NCBI RefSeq assembly: GCF_026212465.1 | Contig: NC_080050.1 | Location: 31,357,070 to 31,421,069 of the forward strand | Length of the DNA: 64,000 nt | Origin: Amaranthus tricolor | Taxonomy: Eukaryota; Streptophyta; Magnoliopsida; Caryophyllales; Amaranthaceae | Reading direction: 5' to 3' | Shown: piece by piece, positions 47,267-59,622 of the stretch | Layout of the letters: the number at the start of each line of letters is the position of its first letter | Position numbering within the stretch: the first letter of the stretch is position 1 | Translations under genes and position numbers: made by a program | The notes under the pieces: generated by a model | Told to the model about the DNA's origin: nothing | The model's database searches: none | What the model saw: the letters and a program-made list of their open reading frames with translations, nothing else

Positions 47267-49716
47267 AATGAAGGATTTCTCTGTTCTAAGTAAACAAACA
47301 ACAAAATTTACATTAAGGGTAATGAATTAAGAAGAAAGAATTAAAGGACAAAGATTCAATGGTTGATGTAGCTGGAACGAAACTGCAGGCAGACAAAGCA
47401 GTAGACTTTTGGACAAATGGAAGGCCAAGCAAAGAAGGCAGCCAGTGAGGCTGTGACCTTTTAGCCGATAAAAGAGGCAGGTTCATCCTTCTTCATAAAG
47501 CTCAGGTGGTAAAGTCCAAAACCAATTCTTTCTCATTTTTCTTTATTTTTATTTTATATAATATAATATTTTACTTATTTTATTGTATTTTTACAAAAAT
47601 TATAGTAATAATAAATTATATTTTTTTGGGATTGAATAGGGTTGTATATTCAATTATATCTAGTTGAATTTTAGGTAAGACTTTATTGAGTTTAACTTTT
47701 ATCGAGTTTGAGTTTTGTTAGATCATTTAACATATGTCAATTTCAAATTAGATGTAAATTAAATTAATTATTTATTCCAACTTTCAAAGTTTATCATACT
47801 TTTGGTTAGAATTAAGTTTGATTAGCTAGACCTTTATAAGTTTTTGTTGATTTTAATTTAGGTTATATTACGTTTGAATTAACTTTGATCGATTATCATG
47901 TTCTAGGCAAGTCCGATAAGAAAATAATTAATTATTTTGGATTCAAATTGACTTTAAACGGGCTATATTAAATTAGGACATAATTTGTGAATATACAAAT
48001 TCGAATTAAATCCATATTATGCATTAAAGAACCATTTATTTACATTTTAGGATAAGCCTAACTTAGAGTTGCACAATCTTAAAGCTTTAATCGCAATGAT
48101 ATAATTAGTCAAGATTTTAAGCCTTAAAAATTTCGTAATGTCATATTTTTTTATTTAACAATGCTAAATATAACATATAATTCCAATGATTTCTTTTTAT
48201 TATGTTTAATATTAACTCCATTCTGAAATACTTAGCAATTAATTATGACAATTTGATCGTAATTCGTATCCAATTAAACTACTAACTAGGAAGTAGGAAC
48301 AACCATTACAGTTCATTTCAATGTTCACACAGAATTCATCGATTTAAGAGAAATAACCTAAAAGGAAGAATAAGAGGGATTACAAAACTTATGAAAGTAA
48401 GACGAGAACTCCAATCGAACAATACAATGTCCTTCTTTTACTCCTTGGAATGTTCCGTATTAGTTCTTTTGAAAATACATCAAACAACACAATTGTAGGC
48501 ACCAGCCATTGCCAAACAATCTCAAATTTAGATTTTAGAAAATCTGGTACACTCGTCCTTCTCCTTCTCCTTCTCCATTAATCGGGAAAACAAACAATTT
48601 TCAGAATTTTCATCTTTGGAGGCTCGGCTATGCAAACGATTAACATGTAAAGTCTGTAATCTATATGCTTCACAACAGGATATTAGGCATAGGATTAGGT
48701 TATATGAAAAACGTGAAAAGAACACAATTTTCTTCAAATCAAATGACGACAATAAACATGAAAATCAGTACCTCAGCAAATCCACAAGAACCAAAGGAGT
48801 TGTTTAACAGCTAAACTTCAAGTGTTTGCTTCGCCTTTTTCACTGATGAAGTTAAATATTACAAACATCATCGTTGATAAAACATAGATTATGCGACGCA
48901 TTAAAAATATCCTTCATGCCACAGCAACATGGCCTGACTATTAAATCTGTTATCAACGCCTTATAATATGAAAAAATAGTAAGCGAAAGTAACGATTCAA
49001 GAAATTAAACGTCATTACCGAGTTCAGGGTAATACAATCATTCTAAATCTTCTTACACAATTCCATAAAATAATAAGCAAAATAGATAATATACAGGTCT
49101 AGCATGTAGAAACAAAGAGAAAGATCTTGCGAATAACATCAGAAGACATCTGGTACATGCAGATATAGTGACAGCAAATGAGAGTGGTACAATATCGGGC
49201 AAATCTTCCATGAGCATATGTAATAGACTGGATGCATCATCATTCTTGAATATTAGTTGAAGACAAACAATACCAATGCAGTAAAGAATTTGAGTGAGTA
49301 TGTAAAAGGATGTATATTGTTGTAATTCAAAATTACAATAGTAAGAATGAGTATAAAACTCATCCTATAAGTCCAGTACAATTTCCTCATACATTTCCCA
49401 GTTCCCTCTACCTTATTTATACTAATAAGCTCTATAACTAACTAATATTAAAACAAATAACATACCCTTTAAATCCATATATCACAGAATATCCCTAGGA
49501 TATCTCCCCCCATCACAAAATCAAAGAGCATATGATCTACAGTAGTAATCTCCTTCAATTAATTGGTTAAGATAATAGTTTACTTGGTAAGCAAGACGAA
49601 TATGGAAAATATTAGACACATAAAATTTAAAAAGGCTCCCTAAATAACCTCTTTTTTACAAGCGTAAGGTTACATCCAACCTCCAAAACACTAGGTTGGA
49701 GCCAGTTAGAGGAATT
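47267..49716. other. UPM1 5' flank and intergenic DNA
   Basis: The first few hundred bases should hold the UPM1 promoter. Beyond this the sequence is AT-rich, with no recognisable gene or classified repeat. Frames at 48528-48807 have no family resemblance. Confidence 0.4.
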
Positions 49717-50232
49717 ACGGCCCGTTTGGTACATGATATTAAAGGACGGTAATGGTAATAAAATTAAGTATTGTTTGGATGCCTTCAATGGTAATAGATG
49801 GTAATAAAAAAAAGGTAATGAAAAAAGAGCCTTTTTGGTATTAGGCTGTAATGGTAATGAAGTATTATTGTGGTAATAAAATAAAGTAATGTTGTTTCGA
49901 GCTGAAGAAAAAAAATAATGAAGAAAAAAAAAGTAATTTATGTAATTATCCAAAAAAATATTATTATTAAAAAAAATCATTAGATAGAATAATTTAGATA
50001 CAATAATGCTTTTAGATACAAATATACAATAATGAAACTAAGAGTCATTACCATTTTTTATTACTAACAACCAAATGCAATCAATGGAATATTATCTTCC
50101 ATTACCATTCTTTAGTCATGCACACCAAACAAAAAAATCTTCATTACCAATTCTCATATCCATTCCTTCATTACTATTGCCATTACAGCATTTCATTCCC
50201 ATTACTTCATTACCATCAACCAAACGGACCGT
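49717..50232. mobile_element. MITE of GGCCCGTTTGGT family, copy B
   Basis: About 516 bp with ends ACGGCCCGTTTGGTAC and CCAAACGGACCGT. It is the reverse complement of copy A (14649-15203) throughout most of its length, for example sharing CAATCAATGGAATATTATCT with A in opposite orientation. Confidence 0.75.
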
Positions 50233-51053
50233 TAGGGTAATGGAATTTGACCAGGATTCCTTAACTGTGTGCAAAAATAATCGATTCCCCAAAAGCCAAT
50301 TCAAACAAAACACAAGTATGCTACAATTGCTATTGAGCCTGTTAAACAGGGATGTTAAATTGAAGATGATTCCATTTCATTTCAGTCATTTGAGCAAAAA
50401 ATATCATACCCTAGCACCGAATAGGTCATCACTCGTGAACTTCCCTCACTAACTGTGCATTTTCAGAATGAGAAAGCAAAATGAGCAGAAATTCAACTCA
50501 GACAGCTAGACAACATCAGAGTAAACAAACAATAATGCTATCTGTCAAAACCCAAAAGACAATCATGAAAAAGAAACAGCAGTAAGAGTTTGCTTCAGGC
50601 ATCTATATGAAACATTGGCTAGCTCAGTTGTGGGAAATAAACAGCAAAGAAACACATGCACCCCGAAGAACAAAGTTTTCAGTTCAAAGATTCTGGCTCA
50701 GGCAAATGGAAGCTTTTCTTGCCATTTTTAACCACCACTACTACCAAAAACAAAGACAACACATCAGGAGATCTGTGTGTGTGTGTGTGTTTTCTCAAAA
50801 CTGATACAATTTTGATGATACAGTAAATTAAAGCACTTAATTGATTGCTACGTGCTGACAAGCCCAATCTCACATGTACTCAATAATTCTGGTCTCCCGT
50901 AGCCTTGGCCAATATTTTTTGCTGCCTTGAAAAAAAGTAAACATCTGTAGGTCTCCATATTTCCAAAAAAAAAAAAATTGTAAGTAGATTATAAAGTGGA
51001 AAAAACCCTAATCACAACATACAGCAAAGGAAACTGATTAAAGTTACCGGAAA
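50233..51053. other. Intergenic DNA with a short (GT)n run
   Basis: Holds a (GT)n tract at about 50774-50790. A minus-strand frame ending near 50868 could be an alternative last exon of the unidentified gene described at 51054-53781; no known family. Confidence 0.3.
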
Positions 51054-53781
51054 TCAGATCTGATACAGCAAGATGAACAAGGTAGCAAAATATCCAGAAC
51101 GCATCAACCTTAAACCAAAGCCCACTAGAGTACCCAATCTGTCAATCAAACAACCACGGTTACATCAAAAAAATAAGGAACAAGAATCAAAGAGTCCACA
51201 TCGACTCGCACTAAGAACTCCTAATCAGTTGGCTTAAAATAAAACAAACCATTAATCAGAATCCGAGCACCAGCACACAGCTTCCAAGTTCCATCATCAA
51301 CACTTGCATGACCATACTTAAGGCTGGCTACACTGAACACGCCTAGAGAGACAACATTAATCACAATGAGCCTAAATCATGCCAAAATCACCACAAATAA
51401 TAGCCATTGTTGCGCTTGAACAAGTAGAAAGGTTACAGATCAAAAATCAGCTAGATACTTGCACAAGTAAGAAAGTTTTTGTATCTAAAAGGGACAAAAT
51501 TATCACAAAAAAACCATGAACCACATTTGACACCCATCTATAAATAGTGTAAAACTTGCACTTGCAATGCTATTCTGGCCGCCTAGCCTAACCAAAGAAT
51601 AAGTGTGAGGCAAAAAACAAAAAAATAATAAGCTGCTACCCTCGTAAATGGCCAGTCCCACAGAACAATAGTTTTTATAGAAAAGATGTATTGCTATAGT
51701 AAATGCAGAAAATATAAGTAAAACTGCTTTCATATTATACTGAAAGGAACACTCAGGTCAACCTCACAGCGCAAACACAACAGCTACATGCATAATTAGC
51801 CTACACCACCATGCATAATTTTATCTATAAAGCCAAAAGGGAAAAAAGAAATAATACAACTTGAAACCAACTTATTCAAGATTCTCAAAGTTCAAATTAG
51901 AAACTTGAGAAACAAATTAATCTCCTTCCAAGTTAAGCAACACTTCCCTCGAATATATTAGACATTTGCATGGCAGTTCCTCTCCATTCAGTAGAACCAA
52001 ATAATTTTCTTTTATAGCCAAAATTGGGAAGAAAAAAGGGGTATCTTAATTTTAACGATGAGCATACCTTCCCAGTCCCTCTACATCAAAGCTCTCAGTC
52101 ACACGCCTTAAAACTATTTTTTCACTGATCTCAAATCAATCATAATTCACAATCCCCCAACTTTTCATGATAATGTTAAACAGAAAACATAAACCTTCTA
52201 GACCTTCCTATGCTAATCAAATCCTTTTAATGAGAATGAAAATAATCCCAAAGAACTGACACGAAACAAAATTTTCTAACAAAATTTACAGTCAAAGTAC
52301 TAAAAACAAAACAAGTTGTTGATTATAAAGGGTCAAGCATCAACCACAAAGCCACTTAATAAAGCAAAACAATTAACTCCAACACCAAAAACCCTAAGCA
52401 GATTCTTCTTAGTTCCCAAGAAACATGAGATCATTAAGGCAATATTTTATGATGAACAGATGAAAACAAATTTCCATGAATTTATCAGCAACACGCGACC
52501 AAGTACCAATTGCCAAGGAAGGAAGAATGACCAATACATCATGTAATTCAACATGTAATAATAACACACCAGGAGTCCATCTGTCATTCAAAACATGTTT
52601 GATTGGCGAAGAGTTTCACAAGCTCCACCATTTTTAAATCGAAGTACCCTGGCACCAACAACTGAAATAGTTCTGTTAAATGAAGCTCCAGCAAACTTTC
52701 AAGGCAATTACCTTTACAAAGCTGATGCTATGCAACTAACCCAGTCCTGTATCAAAAAAGGAAAGAGATCTGTTAAGAGGAATTGCTCAGCACGGAATAA
52801 TCATCATCAGTTCAAAACCGTTATCACTAGAATAACTTCCCGAGTCTCAATAGAGAAATCAGCCAGCATAACTATGATATAAATATCAATTCATCACCTA
52901 TACAATAATATATCAAAATAGTTCAGTTTTTATAGAACACAAACAACAAAGACGGTGAAGGAATCTAATCTGCCATAGCTAAGAGATTCTATGTCATGGA
53001 TGTAAAAGAAAGAGATTCCAATCTAGGAAGATCCATGGAAGCGGGAATAAAGTTAAATATACTCACTTTGTTGGGTACATAGTACATACATTCTGCTTTA
53101 ACTGCAACATAAAATGTAGAAGCCTCTATACTATGTGTTTCATCAAAACCAACAAACCTACTCCCAGCAAGGCAACAATAATGAGAATTCAAGAACAGAA
53201 AAAATCACAAAACTCAAATGCCAGCAAAATTTATCCCTTCCTCCAAGGACCTACAGCCTACAACTCATGATCTTATACAGAGAGATCCGCAAAAAAAAAA
53301 ATAAAATAAAATAAAATAAAAAAAATCAATCCTCCATAAAGAAAATAGCTAATATCTTCCACAGAAGACCTACTATTCCTATATCCAACACAAAAATACA
53401 CAACACACACTTCACAAGTCAATACAACAAATGGAGAAACAAAATCCAATAAAAGCAATGTTAATTAAGTAGAAATGCACTGGGATCACCACCCATAGTA
53501 AACCAAAAGTTCAAGACTATTGAGTGGAAACTTAATGATTATGCAATTAAAATTGATCGGCCTTCAGCAACCTAAAAAAACTGCAATATTTCAGAATTAA
53601 AAAACCTCAGGAGCTTCTATAAACAAAACAAACCACAATGAACTATATTCCAGTGAAGTCTAAATACACCAATATGACCCACATCAAATGACCAAAGACT
53701 TAAGGTACTAATTGAAGGTCCAAGAGCATTACCACAGAGAGGCCACAGGATTTGACACGTTGAAGTGTTGCTCATAAAAAG
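51054..53781 (-). other. Possible unidentified spliced gene (partial)
   Basis: Six short minus-strand segments with GT-AG borders stay open and in phase when joined: 53733-53781, 53067-53101, 52718-52746, 52068-52106, 51250-51332 and 51054-51124. Readable pieces include KAECMYYVPNK, RVTESFDVEGLG, ASLKYGHASVDDGTWKLCAG and a hydrophobic end RLMRSGYFATLFILLYQI before a stop. No protein family was recognised and no start exon was found. The exons are so short that the agreement could be chance, and a different acceptor gives another open frame at 51060-51135. If real, the Ty3/gypsy element at 53.9 kb would lie in or just upstream of it. Confidence 0.2.
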
Positions 53782-53925
53782 CTGAAAGAATAGTAGATAA
53801 TTCCAACCACGTATTAGTTTATGCCATTTCCTTGACTGAAACCAAGATAATTTATTCCATAAAAAATCTACGAAAGTTTACTCCATACAGTATGCATGTG
53901 CCATGTAAATATGTCAACAAGATTC

Positions 53926-54280
53926 TGTAAAGAATCAACTATATCAGAGTATAATGAAATCAGTAATGAACTTTCCAGAAATAATCCACAAAAAAATTGA
54001 TTGAGTATATTGCTGTGAAAATCAGAGTAACAAAAGTATACCCCACTTCGAGAGGAGGCTCTCTCCAAAAACAAACTCAATAACAAACTTTCTGATACCC
54101 ATTATAATCCATGCCTCAAGTATTTAAGCAACAGAAATAACAAACTAATGACATCACTCACAAAAATAATGACATCATAAAATATTCAGAATATTAATTA
54201 ACTAATTCTTAGCTGTCCTTTTCCTTGAGTATGTGAATACGATCGGTGGTTTATTGGGCCGACCCTGTTGAGTCCTTGCA
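53926..54280 (-). repeat. 3' LTR of the Ty3/gypsy element
   Basis: 355 bp, TGTAAAGAATC... to ...GTCCTTGCA on the plus strand. Differs from the other LTR at four positions, all transitions. Confidence 0.95.
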
Positions 54281-54440
54281 TCACCTCCGCCACAAAGAGC
54301 CACCTTGTCCTCAAGGTGAAAATCAGGAAAGCGAGCATCCAGAGAAGCATAATCCTCCCAAGTGGCCTCAAAATCTGGCAGACCTGACCATTTAACCAAC
54401 ACCTCCGCAGTTGCAACTCCCCCATTAGATTCATTACGAA
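54202..54440 (-). pseudogene. Gypsy integrase C-terminal chromodomain-like segment
   Basis: The minus strand reads VLVKWSGLPDFEATWEDYAS, then FPDFHLEDKVAL and PPIVFTYSRKR before a stop. The LVKWxGLPxxEATWE block is the chromodomain-like end of chromovirus integrases. It is out of frame with the upstream integrase at a run of six G near 54445-54450. Its last part runs into the 3' LTR. Confidence 0.75.
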
Positions 54441-55430
54441 CCCCCCAATACCTCCTCTGATTCAGCCACCAAGATCATATCCTCCGTAAGTTGAGTAGGA
54501 ACAGTAGGGTTCACCTGAGCAGAACCAATGGCTTTCTTGAGCTGTGAGATGTGAAAAACCGGGTGTATCTTGGCTTCTGGAGGTAAGGCTAACTTATAGG
54601 CCACCTTCCCCACTCTCTCCAATACTTCAAAGGGTCCAAAGTAACGAGCAACCAGCTTTTCATGTAGCCTGGTAACCACCGATTTCTGGCGGTAAGGTTG
54701 TAATTTCAGGAACACACGATCCCCCACTGCAAATTCTATATCCCTTCTTTTAGCATCAGCCTGTTTTTTCATGATTTGCTGAGCCCGAAGTAAATGAGCC
54801 TTCAAATCATCGAGTATGGCATCCCGTTCCTGCAGCTGTTCTTCAAGAGATGAATTGGCAGTACTACCCTTCTCAAAACGGATCAATGCAGGAGGATCTC
54901 GCCCATATAGAGCTTTGAAAGGGGTACAAGATATTGAGTTGTGATGGGAAGTGTTATACCAGTATTCTGCCCAATCCAGCCATTTACTCCGACTCTTAGG
55001 TTTATCTCCAACGAAGCACCTTAGATATGTTTCAACTCCCTTATTCACCACTTCGCTCTGACCATCCGTTTGTGGGTGGTACGCTGTACTTCTTTTCAAG
55101 TGAGTGCCTTGAAGGCGAAATAACCCCTGCCAAAAGTAACTCATGAAGATTTTATCGCGATCAGAGACAATAGTGGAAGGAAAACCATGTAATCTGACAA
55201 CCTCATGAATAAACATTGCTGCTACTCCTTGAGCCATAAACGGATGCTTGAGAGGAATGAAATGAGCATATTTAGATAGGCGATCCACTACCACTAATAT
55301 CGTATCGTAACCATGTGATTTCGGCAGCTTCTCAATGAAATCCATCGATAGGTCTTCCCAAACCTGAGATGGGATGGGTAGAGGTTGTAGTAATCCTGCC
55401 GGGCTGAGGGTTGAGTGTTTGTTGCTGGCA
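54434..55430 (-). pseudogene. Gypsy integrase
   Basis: Minus-strand frame with the integrase core: [53 protein letters not shown] and [15 protein letters not shown], which supply the D, D and E positions. Then comes the C-terminal [15 protein letters not shown] and [12 protein letters not shown]. It is separated from RNase H and the HHCC finger by a frameshift near 55430. Confidence 0.85.
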
Positions 55431-56714
55431 AATAATGCAGGAGGATATATACTTAGAGACACAACGCTGCATTCCCGGCCAATACCATTCTCTAGCCAAA
55501 CGTTGATAAGTTTTAAAATCCCCTGAATGACCACCAATGGCAGAGTCATGATATTCCGCCAATAATTTAGTGACCAATTGCGAATTACCAGGAATAACCA
55601 ACCTCCCTTTGTATTTAAGATTTCCATGCTCAATATTATAGCCTTTAGGCACCGCTTCCCCTTGTTGAATGGCACGAACCAATTCCTGAATAAATGGGTT
55701 CGTGTGCAGTTCCTGTTGAAATTCTTCCCATTTGATCCCACCAGCTGAGATGAGAGCGTTGCAATCGAACTCAGGTTGTTCCTTACGTGACAAAGCATCA
55801 GCCACCTTGTTATGAGCCCCCGGTTTATACTGAATTTCAAATTCATACCCCAAGAGTTTACTCATCCATCTTTGATACTCCGTTCCCACTTCTTTCTGAG
55901 CCATGAGAAACCTGAGACTTTGTTGATCTGTGCGAATAATGAACTTCTTTCCCAAAAGATACTGGCGCCATTTCATTACTGACAGAACGATTGCCATCAA
56001 CTCCTTCTCATATATTGATTTTTGCCGCGCTCGTTGCCCTAAGACTTTGCTGAAAAAGGCTAGGGGATGATCTAATTGCATAAGCACCGCTCCTAGCCCA
56101 AATCCAGATGCGTCTGCTTCAATGACAAACAACTGATCAAAATCTGGTATGGCCAATACTGGCACCTGGGTCATAGCGCACTTCAACGCTATAAAGGCTT
56201 GGGTGGCCTCCTCACTCCACTTGAATTGATCTTTCTTGAGTTGGGCAGTGAGGGGTGCTGCTATGGATGCATAACCCTTCACAAATTTACGATAATAGCC
56301 CGTTAAACCCAAGAATCCTCGGAGTTCCCTAATGTTTGCAGGAATAGGCCATGAGGTCACTGCCGATACTTTTGATTGATCCACCGCCACTCCCGCTTGT
56401 GAAATAACATGTCCCAGGTACGCCACCTCCTTCTTCCCTATTTCACATTTCTTCCAATTGGCGAACAATTGATGACTAGAAAGTAACTCTAATACTTGTT
56501 GTAAATGCAGTATATGGGCATCCCAAGACTTGCTGTAAATCAAGATGTCATCGAAAAAGACCAAAACAAACTTCCTCAAGCAAGGTCGGAATACCTCATT
56601 CATGACTGCTTGGAATGTGGCAGGAGCGTTAGTCAATCCAAAAGGCATCACCAAGAATTCGTAGTGACCCTCGTGTGTACGGAAAGCTGTTTTGTGAATA
56701 TCTTCGCATCTCAT
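55332..56714 (-). pseudogene. Gypsy reverse transcriptase (C-terminal part), RNase H, integrase HHCC
   Basis: 460 codons on the minus strand: FLVMPFGLTNAPATFQAVMN, the catalytic VFFDDILIYS, LGHVISQAGV, the RNase H stretch FVIEADASGFGLGAVLMQ and FIIRTDQQSLRFLM, and the integrase zinc-finger Cys pair SSCIICQQQ. The frame is lost upstream at about 56735 by an apparent one-base deletion and downstream near 55430. Confidence 0.88.
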
Positions 56715-56737
56715 TCGTATCTGATGATATCCCGATT

Positions 56738-57238
56738 TTAGTCTAGTTTACTAAACACCTCAGCCCCACTCAACTCATCCAATAATTCATCTATGACCGG
56801 AATAGGAAACTTATTTGGGACAGTCGCCTTGTTGAGTGCCCGATAATCCACACAATAACGCCACGACCCATCCTTCTTCTTCACCAACAAGACCGGACTG
56901 GAAAAAGGGCTCCTGGAAGGTTGAATTATACCAGCTGTCAACATATCTGCAATTAAAGACTCTATCTCATTTTTCTGTCCTTGAGGATATCTATAAGGTC
57001 TCCGGCTAATAGGATCGGTACCCTCTTTGAGTACTATGGCATGATCGTGAGTTCTCTTAGGAGGTAAACCCGAAGGCATGTTGAATACGTGTTTAAACTC
57101 CTGCAGAACCATACGTAGTACTGAGGGGATTTGCCCCATATCCAACTCATCATTCTTCTGTTGGTCACTTGACAACTGGTTGAATTCCACTAAGTACCCT
57201 CCACCCTCTTTCTGTAAGGTTCGTATCATGGCTTTCAA
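56738..57238 (-). pseudogene. Gypsy reverse transcriptase (N-terminal part)
   Basis: The minus strand carries [60 protein letters not shown] and [20 protein letters not shown] before the frameshift at about 56735. It lies directly downstream of the protease, whose frame ends in one TAG codon (57299-57301); the same frame continues past it. Confidence 0.85.
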
Positions 57239-57298
57239 TGAAATTTTTGTTCTCCCCAGTGAAGGATCCCCCTTAAGTGTTATATGTTCACTCCCCAG

Positions 57299-58261
57299 CT
57301 AAAACTTTAAGGTTTGGGTTTTCCAATTAGTCATTATGGTTCCCAATTTCTCGAGCCATTGAATCCCTAAAATAACATCAGAATTTCCCAAGGGAAGAGG
57401 GAGGAAATCCTCCATAATAGTCATGCCTGGAAGTTGCAGACTCACCCCTTTGCACAGTTCAGTACCCCTTACTGACTCCCCTGTTCCCAACGACACACCA
57501 AAGGATTTTGTTGGGGAAAGTGGAACCCCCAGTGTTTCAACAACTTCCCTTGAAATGAAATTGTGCGTAGCCCCCGGATCGATTATCACTACTACTTCCT
57601 TGCCTAGAATAAGACCCAGCATTTTCAAAGTTCGAGGGCTCGTGAAACCCATCACTGAGTTAAAGGATATTTCGGGTTGTATTTCTTCCACTAATTCTGT
57701 ATGCGCCAACTCCTCGGTTTGCATCTCTGTATTTAACTCTAACTCCTCTCCGTGTTCATCATCCTGCGAAATCAACACACTAAGTTCTTTTCGTCGACAT
57801 CTATGGCCAACCATCCATTTATCGTCGCATCTAAAGCATAAACCCTTCTCTCTCTTCTGTTGGACCTCCCGTTCCGTCAATCTCCTTATTTCTCCAGGTT
57901 TGTGGTGTATATTTGTGGAGGTGTAAGTTTTAATTTGGGGTGTAATTTGGTTCTGGGTGGAAATGGGTAGACTAGTGGAGTAAGAAGATGAGGGAAAAGT
58001 GTTTAGGGTTTTTGGGTTGTGTTTTGAAAAAGGGGAAGTTTGGTATTGGGCTGAATGTTTGCGGGAAGGCCCAATTCGTAATTTCTCTTCTATTTTTGCC
58101 GCCAAATCCATTGCATGGTCCAATGTAATTGGGCCTAATAATCTGATTTCGGCCCGTATCTCCTCCTTGAGGCCATTAATAAACTGACCCATTGCAATTT
58201 CTTCAGGAACACCTTCCAGAGGAGCCAAGAGTTCAATGAACCTTCTTCGATATTCGTTCAT
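57299..58261 (-). pseudogene. Gypsy gag C-terminus, zinc finger and protease
   Basis: The minus strand reads MNEYRRRFIELLAPLEGVPE, the retrotransposon gag tail, a short finger LCFRCDDKWMVGHRCRRKEL, and the aspartic protease with IDPGATHNFISREV and DVILGIQWLEKLG. It ends with a TAG at 57299-57301. The frame is shifted from the gag N-terminal part by one base near 58250. Confidence 0.85.
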
Positions 58262-58919
58262 CCCCTACCTGACGATTGCTCAACCATTGTTCATGGAGAG
58301 TGCCGGTGGAGGTAGATCGGAACTTCCTCAGGATTAACCCCTTCATTTCGCCCCAAGTGGTCATAGGATGACGCTTGTGCTCCCATTGATACCAAAATAG
58401 CGCGTCACCCTCCAGCGCCACCACCGCCGTCTCCAGCCTGTCCTCCTCTGAGAGCCGATAAAACTTAAAGAAGCGTTCAGCACGGAGGATCCATCCATCT
58501 GGGTTCTCTCCATTAAAGGCGGGCATGTCCAGCCTCTTAAACCGCCAGTTAGCACCGTTGCCTTGGTTCCCTCCCATTCCACCTTCATCAAGAATACGAT
58601 TATGAATGGGCGTACCTCTTGTTTGTGCCCTAGCATCTAATTCCCCTGACTCTCCTTCGACACGCGAACGAAGGGCTCCCAACGTGTCACGCACCTCTCG
58701 CTGGAAGCGCTCCTGGTCATCGCGATTGTGCGCTACTCGCCCATCTAACTGTAGTGAAAAAGCCGCCAGTTCTCGCCGGAGATGTTCAGAAAGCTGTTGC
58801 TGTTGTTCAGCTCGAGAAGTAGCTAGGGCATTTGCAATCTCCTCAGCCACGATTGCATGCATTTCCGTCATCCCCTGCTCCAGTTGTTCGATTCTCTGAG
58901 TTACCGTTGATGGCGCCAT
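58239..58919 (-). pseudogene. Gypsy gag N-terminal part
   Basis: 227 codons starting at MAPSTVTQRIEQLEQG just after the primer-binding site. A Glu/Gln-rich coiled-coil-like region (about residues 5-95) is followed by the capsid blocks LDMPAFNGENPDGWILRAER, LEGDALFWYQWE and LRKFRSTSTGTLHEQWLSNR. The frame runs out at KKVH* because of a one-base shift. Confidence 0.85.
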
Positions 58920-58958
58920 CGACCTGTCCCTTGATCGACGATGCTCTGATACCAGGTT

Positions 58959-59313
58959 TGTAAAGAATCAACTATATCAAAGTATAATGAAATCAGTAAT
59001 GAACTTTCCAGAAATAATCCACAAAAAAATTGATTGAGTATATTGCTGTGAAAATCAGAGTAACAAAAGTATACCCCACTTCGAGAGGAGGCTCCCTCCA
59101 AAAACAAACTCAATAACAAACTTTCTGATACCCATTATAATCCATGCCTCAAGTATTTAAGCAACAGAAATAACAAACTAATGACATCACTCACAAAAAT
59201 AATGACATCATAAAATATTCAAAATATTAATTAACTAATTCTTAGTTGTCCTTTTCCTTGAGTATGTGAATACGATCGGTGGTTTATTGGGCCGACCCTG
59301 TTGAGTCCTTGCA
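58959..59313 (-). repeat. 5' LTR of the Ty3/gypsy element
   Basis: 355 bp, same limits as the other LTR. Primer-binding site TGGTATCAGAGC lies at about 58943-58954 on the minus strand. Confidence 0.95.
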
Positions 59314-59384
59314 GATTCATCACAGAGCGGACGAGAACATGACATGTGAACGATAATTTCTACTGGAAATTCTGAAATAATGTA

Positions 59385-59620
59385 CTCCTTAGTCCAGATA
59401 GATTTGCATCAAAGAGAAAAGAAGGATTTTTAAGAAAAATGTGGATATTGGTAATAAATGAAGAGAGAGAATGAATTGGGGGAAGGAAACTAAAACAGAG
59501 TTAAAATGTATGGATGAGATTAAAAGAAAGTGGAGGTTATTGTCCAAAAATAAAAATGATGCAAAATGAATGGGATGGACTAAAATGGCAATTCATGCAA
59601 AATGAGTAGGACGGAGGGAG
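59385..59620. mobile_element. Stowaway-type MITE
   Basis: 236 bp from CTCCTTAGTCCAGATAGATT to ...GAGTAGGACGGAGGGAG, flanked by TA (59383-59384 and 59621-59622). Only about 70 bp separate it from the gypsy element. Confidence 0.75.
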
Positions 59621-59622
59621 TA

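Larger units (their letters stand above)
53926..59313 (-). mobile_element. Ty3/gypsy LTR retrotransposon, near full length
   Basis: 5388 bp. Both LTRs are 355 bp and differ by 4 transitions with no indel. A perfect 5-bp target duplication GATTC flanks it (53921-53925, 59314-59318). On the minus strand the 5' LTR is followed by TGGTATCAGAGC, a tRNA-Met primer-binding site. Domain order is gag, zinc finger, protease, RT, RNase H, integrase and a C-terminal chromodomain-like end, so it fits the chromovirus type of plant gypsy elements. The coding region has one nonsense codon and about four frameshifts, described under its parts. Confidence 0.95.

Noticed and set aside
50868..51140. Alternative last exons giving LWFKVDAFWIFCYLVHLAVS and a final SKKYWPRLRETRIIEYM
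   Set aside because: This frame is open too and its two parts join in phase, but it cannot be joined in phase to the 51250-51332 segment; left as an unresolved alternative.
58606..58899. Plus-strand 97-codon frame in the gypsy gag region
   Set aside because: It is the antisense shadow of gag.
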